From: Megamerina dolium
Lineage: Eukaryota > Arthropoda > Insecta > Diptera > Megamerinidae
Direction of reading: 5' to 3'
DNA length: 64,000 bases
Assembly: GCA_963854835.1 (NCBI GenBank)
Contig: OY978525.1
Location: forward strand, 51,381,429 to 51,445,428
Below are positions 54,181 through 64,000 of this stretch, in pieces. The translations under genes were made by a program, and so were the position numbers. Under the pieces are notes generated by a model. The model was not told the DNA's origin and ran no database searches. It worked only from the letters and a program-made list of their open reading frames with translations. Positions within the stretch are counted from its first letter, which is position 1; each line of letters starts with the position of its first letter.

Positions 54181-57180
54181 TTATATGATCTCCAATTGAA
54201 CTGGTTTTTGCTGGGTTCTGGCCCATAAGACAGCGTTTGATATAGTATTTGGCCAGTATATGTTTAGAATTTTTCGTAGGCAACGGTTTACAAAGACTTG
54301 TAGTGAGTTTATATCAGCTGCTGCAGCATTCCACGTTTCACATCCATATAATAAAGATGGTTTGACAATTGAATTGAATATTTTCAATTTTATGCGCTGT
54401 GATATGTGCGATGTGTTCCAAATTGTTTGCAGCGAGCCGAATGCAGCCGTTGCCTTTTTTATTCGGGTTTTGATATCTTCGCTAGAACCGTCGGTCACCG
54501 AGATAATGCTGCCTCCTCCAGTTCAATGCAGTCAATGCGAATTTGTGAGTATTTTGTTTATTTATACGCATAGTTTTGGTTTTCGGTATATTAAACGTCA
54601 GTGCGGCTTTCGCGGCTGCTTTTCGTACTGTTTCTATTTTCGCTGCCATGTCAAAGTAGGTATGTGACAGCATGCAAATGTCGTCTGCGTAGTCGAGGTC
54701 CCTCAGATGGCCTTGCAGTCCCCCAGCAATACCGCTTTCAGTTGTCGTGGTAGTTGCCATGATGACGTCCAACTCGATGTTGAACAGCAGAGGTGAAAGA
54801 ACACAGCCTTTTCGAAAACCTGCTAACACTTTAATTCTGTCACTCAGAAGTTGTTCATGCATTACCCGACAGCGTGCATCTGTATAGAGTGCCACAATGG
54901 GTTTAATTAGTTTTGATGGGACACCTTTGCATCCAAGAGCGCTACGAATAGCGCCGTGGTGTATCTTGTCAAACGCTTTTTGAAAGTCGATAAATATGAG
55001 ATAGAGCGAGGTCCTCCACTCAACTGACTGCTCAACTATAACTCGAATACTGTTGATGTGATTAATGCATGAGCGGTTTGCTCTGAAGCCTTACTGCTCC
55101 TGTCTGAGTTCTGGTTGCAGTACAGCGGAAAGTCTTTCGTTTATGATTTGCGCAACTATTTTGTTGATCGTACTGAGCAAGGTTATGGCCCTTCAATTCC
55201 TGCATTCTGTGAGGCTGCCCTTCTTTGGGATTGTAACATTCACGCGTTCCTTGAGTTCGTCAGGTAGGTCAACGTTGGCCCAGATTTTTTTTGCTAAGGG
55301 ATCTTCTTTTAGCAGCTCAGGCGAGATATTGTCTTGTCCCAGCTTTGTTATTTTTAAGGGACTTTATGGCCACCACAATCTCAGATATGCTTAGACAATC
55401 CGTTGGAATATCGACCCTTTCCTCGTGTGCTGTGCATTGACATATTTTTCGAACATTCTTCGGTAAATTAGAAAGCATGTCTGCATAGTATTGGGTCCAG
55501 ATGAATAGTTGTTGCTCTGCCGGTGTAATGAGCGCTCCGTCAGCGTTTCTTATAGGCAGGGAGAACGAGTTTCTCTTTTGGGTTAACTTCTTTGTTGTCA
55601 TATACAAGTCTCTGCTGCGATTAGTTGCGGCAGCTTCTTCGGCTAGTCCATTTTCGTTTATCATTTCTCGCACTACGTTTTACTTGGCGATTGCCTTTAC
55701 TATATAATTTTAACTGTTCCGACTTCGCACTTCGAGTTTTGGCCGCGTTTAGTTGCTCTTTTGCCTGTTTGAGTAGTTGTATAAGTTCCCAGGTTTTGTT
55801 CGAAATCCATGGCATGCGATTTTTCTTTTGGAAGCCAATATGGTTTTTCGCAGTTTCGTTAAAGATGTTTTTATTGCTTTCCAATCAGATAACTCAGATG
55901 AATTATGGGTGGCGTCCCTCTGACTTTCTATAAACTTCTGATGTACTGTCTTGTCTTGTAGCTTACATACATCAAATTTTCTCTGGGTTCGTTGGTCTTG
56001 TCTTCTGGGAACAGCCGCTACTTTAAATCGTATTGCTCCAATTAATAGATGATGGTCGCTGTCTCCATCAGCACCTCTTTTGTTGCGAACATCTATCAAT
56101 AATCCGCAATCCGATCTGCTAATCACAATATGATCAATTTTCTTTTCCACGTTACCGTATGTTTACGTTTGTAGGGGAAGATGGTGCACCCAATTACGAG
56201 GTTTTTATTGTAGCACAGCTCCGTGAATAGGTCCCCATTCTCAGTCATCCTTCCGTTACCGTAGCGTCCCATCACTTGCTCCAAGTTAGTGTTGTCGGGA
56301 TGAACGTGAGCGTTAAAGTCCTCGATCCACAGCATGATTTCGCCTTTGTTAACATTCGAAGTAACTTTTGTCAAGATGCTGTAGAAAGTGTCTTTGTCTG
56401 AGTAATTCGAAGTTTCCGTTGGCACATAAAAAATATGTGGCAAATTAAGCCCCAAAGAGCTCATTGGCGGAGCTTCTCTTCCATTACTGTTGTGCGTCTT
56501 AAATTTGGACAGTATTAGAAGGGACCTACTTATTTTAGCCGGTTCCGAACGGCAGAACACTTGTGGTATCACTTTTTCTGAGCTTTGTCACAGAGTTCTT
56601 TCAGAAGCTTTTTCATGGCAAGTTGTTACTGTCGGAAGAATTGCCAATTGCTTGCCGACAGGTGGGTACCATTCGAAAGAAAAATCTTATCGATATAAAA
56701 TTTGTAATGCATCAGCCAGGGATTGAACCACGACCTACAGATCAGAAGGCGAACACACTAACCACTGAGCTACGGCACCCATTTGGCACATAACACGTGA
56801 TATTTCTGGCGCGCGACCGGAATATCGCTGTGATAAATCGGTCAGAGATAGGCTTCCAATCCATTTGCGCTTTGCGCGCTTCTTTTGAAAGTATAAAACC
56901 TACTCCGCTCGCTCTAGGTTGATCGTTAGGTTTTCCAGAATATAAAAAGGTTAGTCCCTCATCCGTAGTAAACTAACCCGAGTCGGACCATCTAGTTTTA
57001 CACAGCTCAAGAAAAGATAGCTTGTTTCCTTAATCGTCCGATTTCTATTATTTGTTGTGGTTTCAGTAATAGAGAGGGTTTAAGGTGGGTAGGTGATTAG
57101 CCTACCATACTCGATTCTGGTGCTGGGGCTGCCAGCTAATCCTCCAGACAGGAGTCCAGTTTACCTGTAGCCACATCGTA
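54181..57180 (-). pseudogene. RTE-2 LINE, endonuclease plus RT, split by a SINE
   Basis: Minus strand. Endonuclease from about 57010 (CKTRWSDSG, ASGVGFILSKEARKAQM, WKPISDRFITAIF), interrupted at 56430-56782 by the SINE, then IEDFNAHV, TEKIDHIVISRSDCGLL-type sequence and DGDSDHHLLIGAI (SDHH). RT: LPIRNADGALITP, SISEIVVAIKSLKNNKAG (55400), GFRKGCVLSPLLFNI and LRDLDYADDICML (54690-54720), then KIFNSIVKPSLLYGCETWN and VNRCLRKILNIYWPN to 54181. Many frameshifts. The motif order fits RTE-type elements with an AP-like endonuclease. The 3' end beyond the tail is missing. Confidence 0.83.
56430..56782 (-). mobile_element. tRNA-derived SINE, copy 3
   Basis: 353 bp and very similar to copy 1. The tRNA-like head on the minus strand (about 56710-56780) has TAGCTCAGTGGTTAG and GGTTCAATCCC. 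The tail ends ATATTTTTT. It is flanked by a perfect 11-bp duplication, TTGGCACATAA (56419-56429 and 56783-56793), whose left copy encodes part of CYVP in the disrupted RTE-2 endonuclease. Confidence 0.9.
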
Positions 57181-57184
57181 TAGG

Positions 57185-58552
57185 GTATATTCGTCTTTTT
57201 TTTGTGAACATATCAAAAAGAATCAATCAGTGCTACAAAAAATAAGAATTATACCTGCATACATACTGCGTTGTACAAAAGATATAACTGTGCTTATATA
57301 TTTTTAACACTCCTTCTCAACGCAATATGTTTACAATTTCATACACAGATATGTAAATAATTACTTTAAGTTTACACTCAAACATACATATTAGTATAAA
57401 CCCATTAAATTGATGCATTTTAAATGTTAAATCCTATCTAAACTCTTTGTTAATAGATCTGATATCAAGTTGTCCGTAGACACATATTCAATATCTATAT
57501 CTTTAATTTTTTACATTCCATGGACATTATGATACTTAACATCGATGTGCTTGCTACGTGCGTGGAATTTTGAATCCTTCGCAAGACATTGTGCACTCTC
57601 GTTATCACTATAAATCTTCAGTGCACCCATCTCACCGAAGCCCATCTCCGATACAAATTTTCTAACGTATGCCGTCTCATTCGCCGCTGTTAAAAGAGCA
57701 AAATATTCTATTCTGTGAAACTGAGGGCCACAATGGTTTGTTTTTTAGATTCCGCAGCACCAGCAGCATAAAATTGCCAGCCACTGAACGATTTTCGATC
57801 CGTGTTATCACCAGCCCAATCAGCATCCACGTAACAGCATATTGGCTGACCGATGCACATATAATGCAGTTTTTCGATCCCTCTCAAGTATTGCAATACA
57901 CACTTAGCTTCCACTGCATGCTCCCTATGTGGATCTGCATTACACTGAGGTGGTTACAATATCAGGGCGTGTCGTCATAGCGAAGTACAGTAACGAACCT
58001 ATTAACTATTGATATTCCTTTTGGTCTACACGCTCACAACCGTTATCGCACTTCGTTTGAAAATCAGCTTCTAGGGGAGTAGCACAAGATTGATGTTGAA
58101 AAAGACTTTCAATATACAGCTCGTGGCCAAGTGTCATATGACCAGTTTCACCAGTACGTTCGATTTCCACGCCCAAAAAATGATTCAGTTTACCACCATC
58201 GACTACATCAAACTCATTTGATATGAGTGCTTTTACGTTGTTTAAGTCATCTTTACTGGAACAATCCAATATAAGATCATCAGCATAAGCAACAATAATG
58301 TTTAAGTTTTTACAGTATTTACGTACGTAGATGCATTGCGCAATAGCGCATGGGACAAAACCAATATTCAATAAGGTCGTATTTAATTTTTCAATCCACT
58401 GCCTGCCACTCTATTTAAGACCATTTAACAATATTTGCAACTTTAGTACGCGAGCAGGATAATCACTGTCAACAAATGCCTCTAGTTGGCGCATATACAC
58501 ATTGTCGGTCAATTCGCTATTCAGATATGCGGATGATATATCCATTTGATGC
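57185..58552 (-). pseudogene. Ty1/copia (copia-2) RT-RNase H and partial LTR, copy 2
   Basis: Reverse complement of 22498-23651, with HQMDISSAYLNSELTD, VAYADDLILDCSS, MTLGHELYIESLF, CYVDADWAGDNTDRKSFSGW and a DSKFHARSKHIDVKYH-type region. It continues beyond the shared block (left of 57388) into a purine tract (GAGAAGGAG) followed by TGTTAAAAATATATAAGC, the start of its own 3' LTR (about 57310 leftwards), which is cut by RTE-2 sequence near 57185. A stop at about 58410 interrupts the NGLK region. Confidence 0.83.
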
Positions 58553-58785
58553 AATGCAGGGTGATATTTCAACAACTTTCTTTTTGGCAACACTGTTTTT
58601 GGCAGCTCAGCTGTTTTCGTCTAACATGTTACTGTCAAACATGTTCAGTTTATAATTTAACAATGAATCGACTTACAAACGAACAACGCTTGCAATTCAT
58701 TGAATTTTATTATCAAAATTCATGCTCGGTTAAGAAAGTGCATCGTGCAATACCATCATTCCTTTATATAAGATTCTACACGATG
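58553..58785 (+). pseudogene. Tc1/mariner-like N-terminus, second copy
   Basis: Inverted duplicate of 22266-22497. It starts CAGGGTGATATTTCAACAAC and encodes NRLTNEQRLQFIEFYYQNS. The copia-2 RT reading frame breaks exactly at its start. Confidence 0.7.
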
Positions 58786-59058
58786 TTGACCAGTGGACAC
58801 CAATGAAGTCCCCACAGGTTAAAAATTTGCTTCCGGTTGCGTTGCCGTACGTAATGTACATATTAATTAGCTCATATGAGACAATGCTCCGCTGTGGACA
58901 AACAAACCAGTATATACAATTCTAGATAAGGTATTAACCACTTCGAGCTCGCTAACAGCGTTTTAATAAAACCATAACTGTTTCATTTTGGAGTCGAAAT
59001 CTCCTATGAAATACTTTATCCATTAAAGCATCGAAATAATGACTTCGCACTGCAACTG
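58786..59058 (-). pseudogene. PIF/Harbinger remnant, second copy
   Basis: Inverted duplicate of 21990-22265 (FDALKDKVFHRRFRL-type segment). The match stops at about 59058, leaving out the first part present at 21960-21989. Confidence 0.5.
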
Positions 59059-59139
59059 ATACCAATAAAAAATTATTTTTTTTTCTGTAAAATATTAGGA
59101 TTAGGCCTTCGTGCCAGCCGCAGTTTAACCCTTAAACTA

Positions 59140-59530
59140 TTTAAACTCTTTATTTTCAGTTCAGCACATCGGGATCACCACCGATGCAAGTTGTGTCATC
59201 GCCTCCACGCCTTGCGGTACTGACGCGGATGACGATGAATCCAAGCCAGAGAGAGGATGTGGCGCGCGAATTATAGGTACGATGAATAACCCAACGGAGT
59301 TGCTGCCGATCATCCCGTTGTTGTATGTTGCATCGTCAGCAAATTCCGTAGTGAATATACAAAGTAAAGAGAGCAAAGAAATAACAAAACCCAAAGTCAG
59401 CATATTGTAATGCAAGCAGCATTACAACATCTTGACTTGGTGGTCGCTTAAAGCGATAATAAGAATAGAGTATATTTTCGGCTTTTAAACGAGACGGTTC
59501 GTGCCGAACGGAGCAGCTCCACTCCAACAT
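59140..59530 (-). CDS. Possible small secreted protein gene
   Basis: The minus-strand frame 59161-59415 (84 codons) starts MHYNMLTLGFVISLLSLLCI, a classical signal peptide with likely cleavage after TEFA. A mature part of about 58 residues follows, with no cysteine pairs (one terminal Cys), a Ser-run and VPIIRAPHPLSG. AATAAA lies just after the stop (about 59148-59153), and a TTTAAAA element lies upstream near 59485. I do not recognise the protein. It is one of the few stretches here not explained by a transposon. Alternatives: the first exon of a longer gene, or a chance frame. Confidence 0.35.
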
Positions 59531-59947
59531 TCATTTTCAACAATAACAAACCAATTCATCATACCTTAACCCTACGGTAATAATTATAATTAACCCAACT
59601 CTATCGTAATAAAAAATAACTCTTTAACAAATCAAATTAAAGAAATCGTTTTAATCAAACATTGTGTTGCGAAGTAGTGCAGCAACATAGGATCTAATGA
59701 ATAAAGGATCCAGTGATCGTTCGCAAAAAAAAAAAAACTTTACAAAACTTGAAATAAATTTCACGGTAGAAGTGCATAACTCGCAGTCGCGGCACACCAA
59801 GTGAACCAAAAAGTGAGTGAAGGAAAACATAACAAAATCGAAAAAAAAAATACTCCAAGAAATTGGAACAAATAAAAATTGGAAAAAATATACAACATAA
59901 CATTTTCCGGAGACAGATAAACGAAAACGCAAAACGCAAAAATATAT
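59531..59947. other. Unassigned A-rich sequence
   Basis: Poly(A)-like runs at 59726-59739 and 59840-59849. No domain recognised. It may be the leader of the element containing the env remnant, but nothing ties them firmly. Confidence 0.35.
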
Positions 59948-60837
59948 CAGAGCTGTAAAAGAATTGAATCATTACGGAATTAACTCACCCTTAATTCATT
60001 TAAAAGCTACATCAACGAGGCTGCACTCATTTGCTTCGAATTCATTAGAGAATGACAGACGAACCATTCATCATTCTCAAAAGCTTAAAATTATCACACT
60101 TTCCAATTCAGTAAAGAGTGGGAATTGAAAAATATCAATCCCATTCTTCAAAGGCTTAAAATTATGATGAATTCATTCATTATTATAACTCTTTTAAACT
60201 CTGAAATACTGGAAATATGATATTATTTATTACCATGAAAAGCATAGCTGCTTTGGAACAAAGCCCATGGTGTTATTATGAAGGTAGAGCAACTACAAAA
60301 AATTCCTATTGGCTGCGCGGTATAATGTCAAAAACTGTCTTCTAATAGTATCAAGCTAGTGTGTTTCTTGTTTCCTTTTCAACTTCTTCTTCTTCTTTTC
60401 CCATATGTTTGTTGTTGTTTTATTTACTATTTCTCCTTCATTGATAAGAACTCTCCCCAATGGCTCTACATTTAATACTTTCTTTATATTTAATATAAGC
60501 CAATGGCAACCCAGAAATGAAAGATCCAACAACCATACAGATATTTTGTAAACAACAAAACGGGAAGAAGAAGAAAGGCTGTCAGCTTGCTACTGAATGG
60601 ATATCGCCACTGCCATTCTTTTTAGGCTGCAGCCATCTGCGGCTGCATTCATTAAAATTTCAATTCAGTGTGAATTCTTTAGCATTTTCAATTCATGAAT
60701 TGAAAACGAATAGAACTCATTCATTTTTATCAGCCTAAAGATTTCACACACTGAATGGTAGAAAAAAAGATTGCAGCTTTTCAAATTTTAAATAAAAGAA
60801 TTAAAAGTGAAAATGAGTTCACACTTTTACAGCTCTG
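59948..60837. mobile_element. hAT-like MITE, copy 3
   Basis: 890 bp, CAGAGCTGTAAAAGAATTG to TTTTACAGCTCTG. It is nearly the same as copy 2 without the gypsy (46304-47013 plus 52171-52581), but shorter inside. Its 8-bp flanks (AAATATAT and CTATGGTA) do not match, so an end has been rearranged or the flank replaced. Confidence 0.8.
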
Positions 60838-61960
60838 CTATGGTACATGCAAAAGAGGTGGAAATAACCAATGAGACCAGCACTATATTACATATTAGAA
60901 CTAAGGACATAGAAGATAATATTAAAAGAGCAGAAATAGATAATAAGAATTTACTACTAAATTAAGTTGAGACAGTAGACAAGATATAGAAGAACACTCA
61001 AGAATAATAACAGAAAACGACCATAACGCTATAACAACCATAAATGAGCAAATCTCTATAAATAACCACTTTAACAATACACTACATCTATTGCATAATT
61101 CAACAGAAACCGATAGACTAAAAATAGAACAAACAATAAATTAAATATATAAAGAAAATAACAGGACAGAAAAACAATTACTTTACCAAGATCAAATGAT
61201 TAAACTGAGAATGCTAGAACAAAAAATAGACATTGTACAAGATAACATAGCATCAGCTAAACACATTATAGTTCATCCAGGAGTATTAACTAAAGCAGAA
61301 ATAGACTTGTTCGATATCGATTTTTATAAATTAAAATTGTCAAAAATTGGAATACTAGCCTACAAAAATGAGTTAACTATAATTGCAATAAAAATACCCA
61401 GAAACTACATTATCGCACAATCAAAAATTATTACAGCATTGCCTAACAAAAATCATTTAGAAATAAGAGAAAGAGACACAACAATTGTAACAATAGAAAA
61501 CCAAAATTATGAATATAAAGAAAATATTGATTTTAAGAATTTAAAAATAAGTCAAAGTTGTATTTTTTCAGACGATTGTACATTTCAAATTAATAATAAA
61601 AGAAAAATTAAAGAAATTTCGGAAGATACAATAATAATAAAAAATGCTGTAGAGTTAAAACTAATTCTAAATTGCGATACAAGAAAATTAATATTAAATT
61701 TCCGTTATCTAATAAATTTTGATAATTGTAAATTAAAAATAAACAAAAGAGAATTTAAAAACAAAATAATAGAATATCATGATACTTATGTAATACCAGT
61801 AGCAATATTAAATCAAACATATAACAGCTTCATTGCTTTTGAAAACATTGTAGTAAATAACTTTGCTTTAAAGAAATTCAGGAGCTAAAATACCATAAAA
61901 ATGAATCCTATGGAGTAAACATAGTAGTAGTTTTAATCACACCAATATTGATAACTGTAA
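60838..61960 (+). pseudogene. Errantivirus-like env remnant
   Basis: Broken plus-strand frames look like the envelope glycoprotein gene of gypsy-group insect endogenous retroviruses (17.6/tom/297 type). There is an Asn/Ile/Lys-rich ectodomain; the longest frame is 61196-61888 (230 codons), with LRMLEQKIDIVQDNIASAKH and LTKAEIDLF segments. After a frameshift near 61875 comes a hydrophobic membrane-anchor-like stretch of about 20 residues (61915-61960). Stops at about 60963, 61000-61070 and 61142 disable it. The anchor is cut by a jockey poly(T) at 61961; upstream it meets the MITE. No gag-pol of this element adjoins it. Confidence 0.7.
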
Positions 61961-62211
61961 TTTTTTTTTTTTTTTCTAACAAGCTTTTTTTATTGGATCT
62001 TTCTAAATTACGTAGAAACTTACAATAAGTAATCAAATCTTACAAACTAACTAAAATTATGTGATATTCCCAACGTTCCATCACAATTTGTTGAGTCGCG
62101 AGGTATAGCAATTTCACAGCATATTCAGTGTGTCTTTTCTTTTTAATCGACGATGCCCCGTGCTCAGCAACAATTGCCTAGCAAGGGGATTCGGATGATT
62201 GTGTAATTTTT
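61961..62211 (-). mobile_element. jockey 3' end fragment, interrupted by another jockey
   Basis: Poly(T) (61961-61975), then the 3'UTR and the last codons of jockey ORF2 on the minus strand (HRRLKRKDTL region). It breaks at GATTGTGTAATTTTT, where the next jockey poly(T) starts; the remainder would lie beyond that insertion. Confidence 0.85.
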
Positions 62212-64000
62212 TTTTTTTTTTTACAAGCTTTCTCTATTGGATCTTTCTAAATTACTTAGAAACTAACAATAAGTGATCAAATCTTACCAACTAACTAAAA
62301 TTATGTGATATTCCCAACGTTCCATCACAATTTGTTGAGTCGCGAGGTATAGCAACTTCACAGCATATTCAGTGTGTCTTTTCTTTTTAATCGACGATGC
62401 CCCGTGCTCAGCAACAATTGCCTAGCAAGGGGATTCGGATGATTGTGTAATTTTTGAATGTAGCTTCTGCAGAACATTGCAACTTCCTCAGAAATTGTGG
62501 GTACATTTAAATCTCGATGGATGTTAACGTTTCTCATATACCAAGGCTCGTTTACAATAATTCGCAGACACTTGGATTGTATTCGCTGCAATTTTTCGAT
62601 ATTTGAGGGAGATGCGGTGTCCCAAAACGCTTCCTTGAGGAACGTCAGCGTGAATATCCAATGGATTTGTTGTGTAATCCTTGTGATGTACGAGAAATTG
62701 TCTTTTCGTGAGGTAGCTACTAAGCAATGAGGAGACATTTGCAGGCAGTAATAGTTTGAGTTTGTAAATAAGGCCATCGTGCCATACTTTATCGAAAGCT
62801 TGAGTGATATCAAGAAATACAGCTGAGCAACACTTTTTTTCTTCAAAAGTGTTCCTTATCAGAGTTACAATGCGGTGGACTTGTTCTATTGTGCCGTTCT
62901 GTTTTCTAAATCCAAACTGATGTTGAGGAATCAGTTGGTTGAGATTAATAAATGGAGTTATATTCATGACAAGTAGCTTTTCGAATACTTCAGCGAGTAG
63001 AGGCAGGAGGCTGATAGGTCTGTACGATGCAACTTTTGTAGGGTCTTTTGCTGGTTTTGCTATCATAATAATTTTTGAAGTTTTCCAGCATTTGAATTAC
63101 TGAAGCCGGAGGTAGCTCTTTTATCATTTTACCGGTAATTTTATCTGGACCAAGTGATTTTTTTGTGTTTAAATTTTTATAAATTGCTTTGAATATGTCC
63201 TTTTTTTAATATTGAGCGTTATTGAACAAGGTTGAGAAGTTAATTTTGGTAATGAGGACTGTGAAGAGGGTGGATGTGGTGTAAACACACTTTTAAGGTG
63301 GTTTGCAAAAGCCAAACCCTTCTCACAGTTGCTTCTAGCCCAATTACCGTCACTCAAACGGATGGGGGAATCAGTGAGAATTGGCTGATTTGAGTTTTTT
63401 GCTGATTTCCACAAAGAGTAGTCTGACGCTTCACCAAGTGTTAATTTCGCTATGTGCTCTTCTAACTCTTTGTTGTTTTTATTTTTTAAGGCTTGCTTTA
63501 ACTTTCGAGTGCAGTTCTGTAGCTGTGTTTTCAGATTCGGTGATCTGAATTCCTGCCATTGCCTTCGGAGTCTTCTTTTCTGTCTTACTAGCAATTCAAT
63601 GTCAGCTGCTGTGTATGGGCTATAGTTTGATTGCTTGCATACCTTTGTGCAGGTGGCTGAGCTGAGAGCTAATGAGAGCAGCTGGTTGAATTTTTCGAGT
63701 GCTGAGTCTACATCGTGTCCATTTCTTAATACAGTACTCAGAGGAAGATGGAAATTTATATATTTCTTGAATTTTAACCAGTCTATTTTCTTTCTAACGC
63801 AATTGCCTTGGAGGCTTGGTGATTTTATAGATATTACCGTGGGTGAGTGGTCAGATGATAGATCATAATTACACTCTGTGGATATATTTTCCATCTGCAA
63901 ACCTTTGGCGACTCCAAAGTCTATGAGATCGGGTATTTTCCTCTTGTCCGTCGGCCAATATGTCGGTTGACCATTTGAAATAACATCGTAGCCGTGGTTA
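62212..64000 (-). mobile_element. jockey LINE ORF2, running off the window
   Basis: Minus strand. After poly(T) (62212-62222) come the C-terminal IQSKCLRIIVNEPWYM, then a jump at 62621-62628 into RT (GVPQGSVLG replaced by DVPQGSVLG, FLDITQAFDKVWHDGL, YRPISLLPLLAEVFEKL, QHQFGFRK). The linker (PYTAADIELLVRQKRRLRRQW, 63540-63620) and the end of the endonuclease (SSDHSPTVISIKS; 63820-63870; PDLIDFGV-type sequence near 63920) follow. Compared with 8625-10497, 476 bp around FADD are deleted between two CCCAAAAC repeats. Frameshift at about 63070-63170. The 5' part lies outside. Confidence 0.88.

Larger units (their letters stand above)
57388..59058. repeat. Inverted duplication, right arm
   Basis: Reverse complement of 21990-23651, about 34 kb away. 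See the left arm. Confidence 0.88.

Noticed and set aside
59651..59972. Overlapping Phe-rich hydrophobic minus-strand frames
   Set aside because: They are translations of A-rich runs on the plus strand; two overlapping frames both look hydrophobic, which signals composition bias.
59948..60837. 8-bp target duplication for the third hAT-like MITE
   Set aside because: The flanks AAATATAT and CTATGGTA do not match, unlike the other two copies.

Overview
The window looks like repeat-rich chromosomal DNA of a higher (brachyceran) fly. The one clear host gene is the first coding exon of RYBP/YAF2 on the minus strand (7483-7621), close to the Drosophila protein as I know it. Almost everything else belongs to insect transposon families: Ty1/copia, Ty3/gypsy, BEL/Pao, jockey and RTE-like LINEs, Tc1/mariner, PIF/Harbinger, piggyBac, hAT-like MITEs and a tRNA-derived SINE. 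A tephritid-like fly is plausible but is inference. I see no prokaryotic gene, CRISPR array or complete tRNA/rRNA gene.

Layout. 1-850 is a decayed RTE-like LINE. 1378-7216 is a long-TIR foldback element with a GC-rich 93-bp minisatellite; it holds a solo gypsy LTR and a minus-strand copia element, itself broken by a SINE and a jockey fragment. RYBP exon 1 follows, then a Harbinger-type MITE, a minus-strand jockey, a second TTA-flanked MITE, two more foldback copies (one containing a piggyBac remnant), and decayed LTR, SINE, RTE and gypsy pieces up to 21.9 kb.

21,990-23,651 is a mosaic (Harbinger, Tc1/mariner and copia fragments) whose near-identical inverted copy lies at 57,388-59,058. 23,652-41,625 is one minus-strand copia element swollen from the usual ~5 kb to 18 kb: a jockey entered its integrase region, a 4.4-kb copia+jockey segment was tandemly duplicated, and a BEL/Pao element (32,498-38,273) entered the second jockey copy with a 5-bp target duplication. 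Fragments of an RTE-like LINE and a second gypsy follow. Two adjacent hAT-like MITEs come next, the second holding a nearly full-length gypsy whose Gag begins with a SAP domain. The right end has an RTE-like LINE split by a SINE, the inverted mosaic arm, a small possible secreted-protein gene, a third hAT-like MITE, an errantivirus-like env remnant and two nested jockey copies running off the window.

How it fits together. Nesting, target-site duplications and shared deletions give a relative order of insertions. No mobile element here looks autonomous: each has stops, frameshifts, lost catalytic residues or deleted domains. The best leads are the foldback/minisatellite family, the T-tailed tRNA SINE with 11-bp TSDs in three hosts, the SAP-Gag gypsy with ATAT target sites, and the copia/jockey/BEL composite. 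All family assignments rest on motifs read by eye; no database search was possible.
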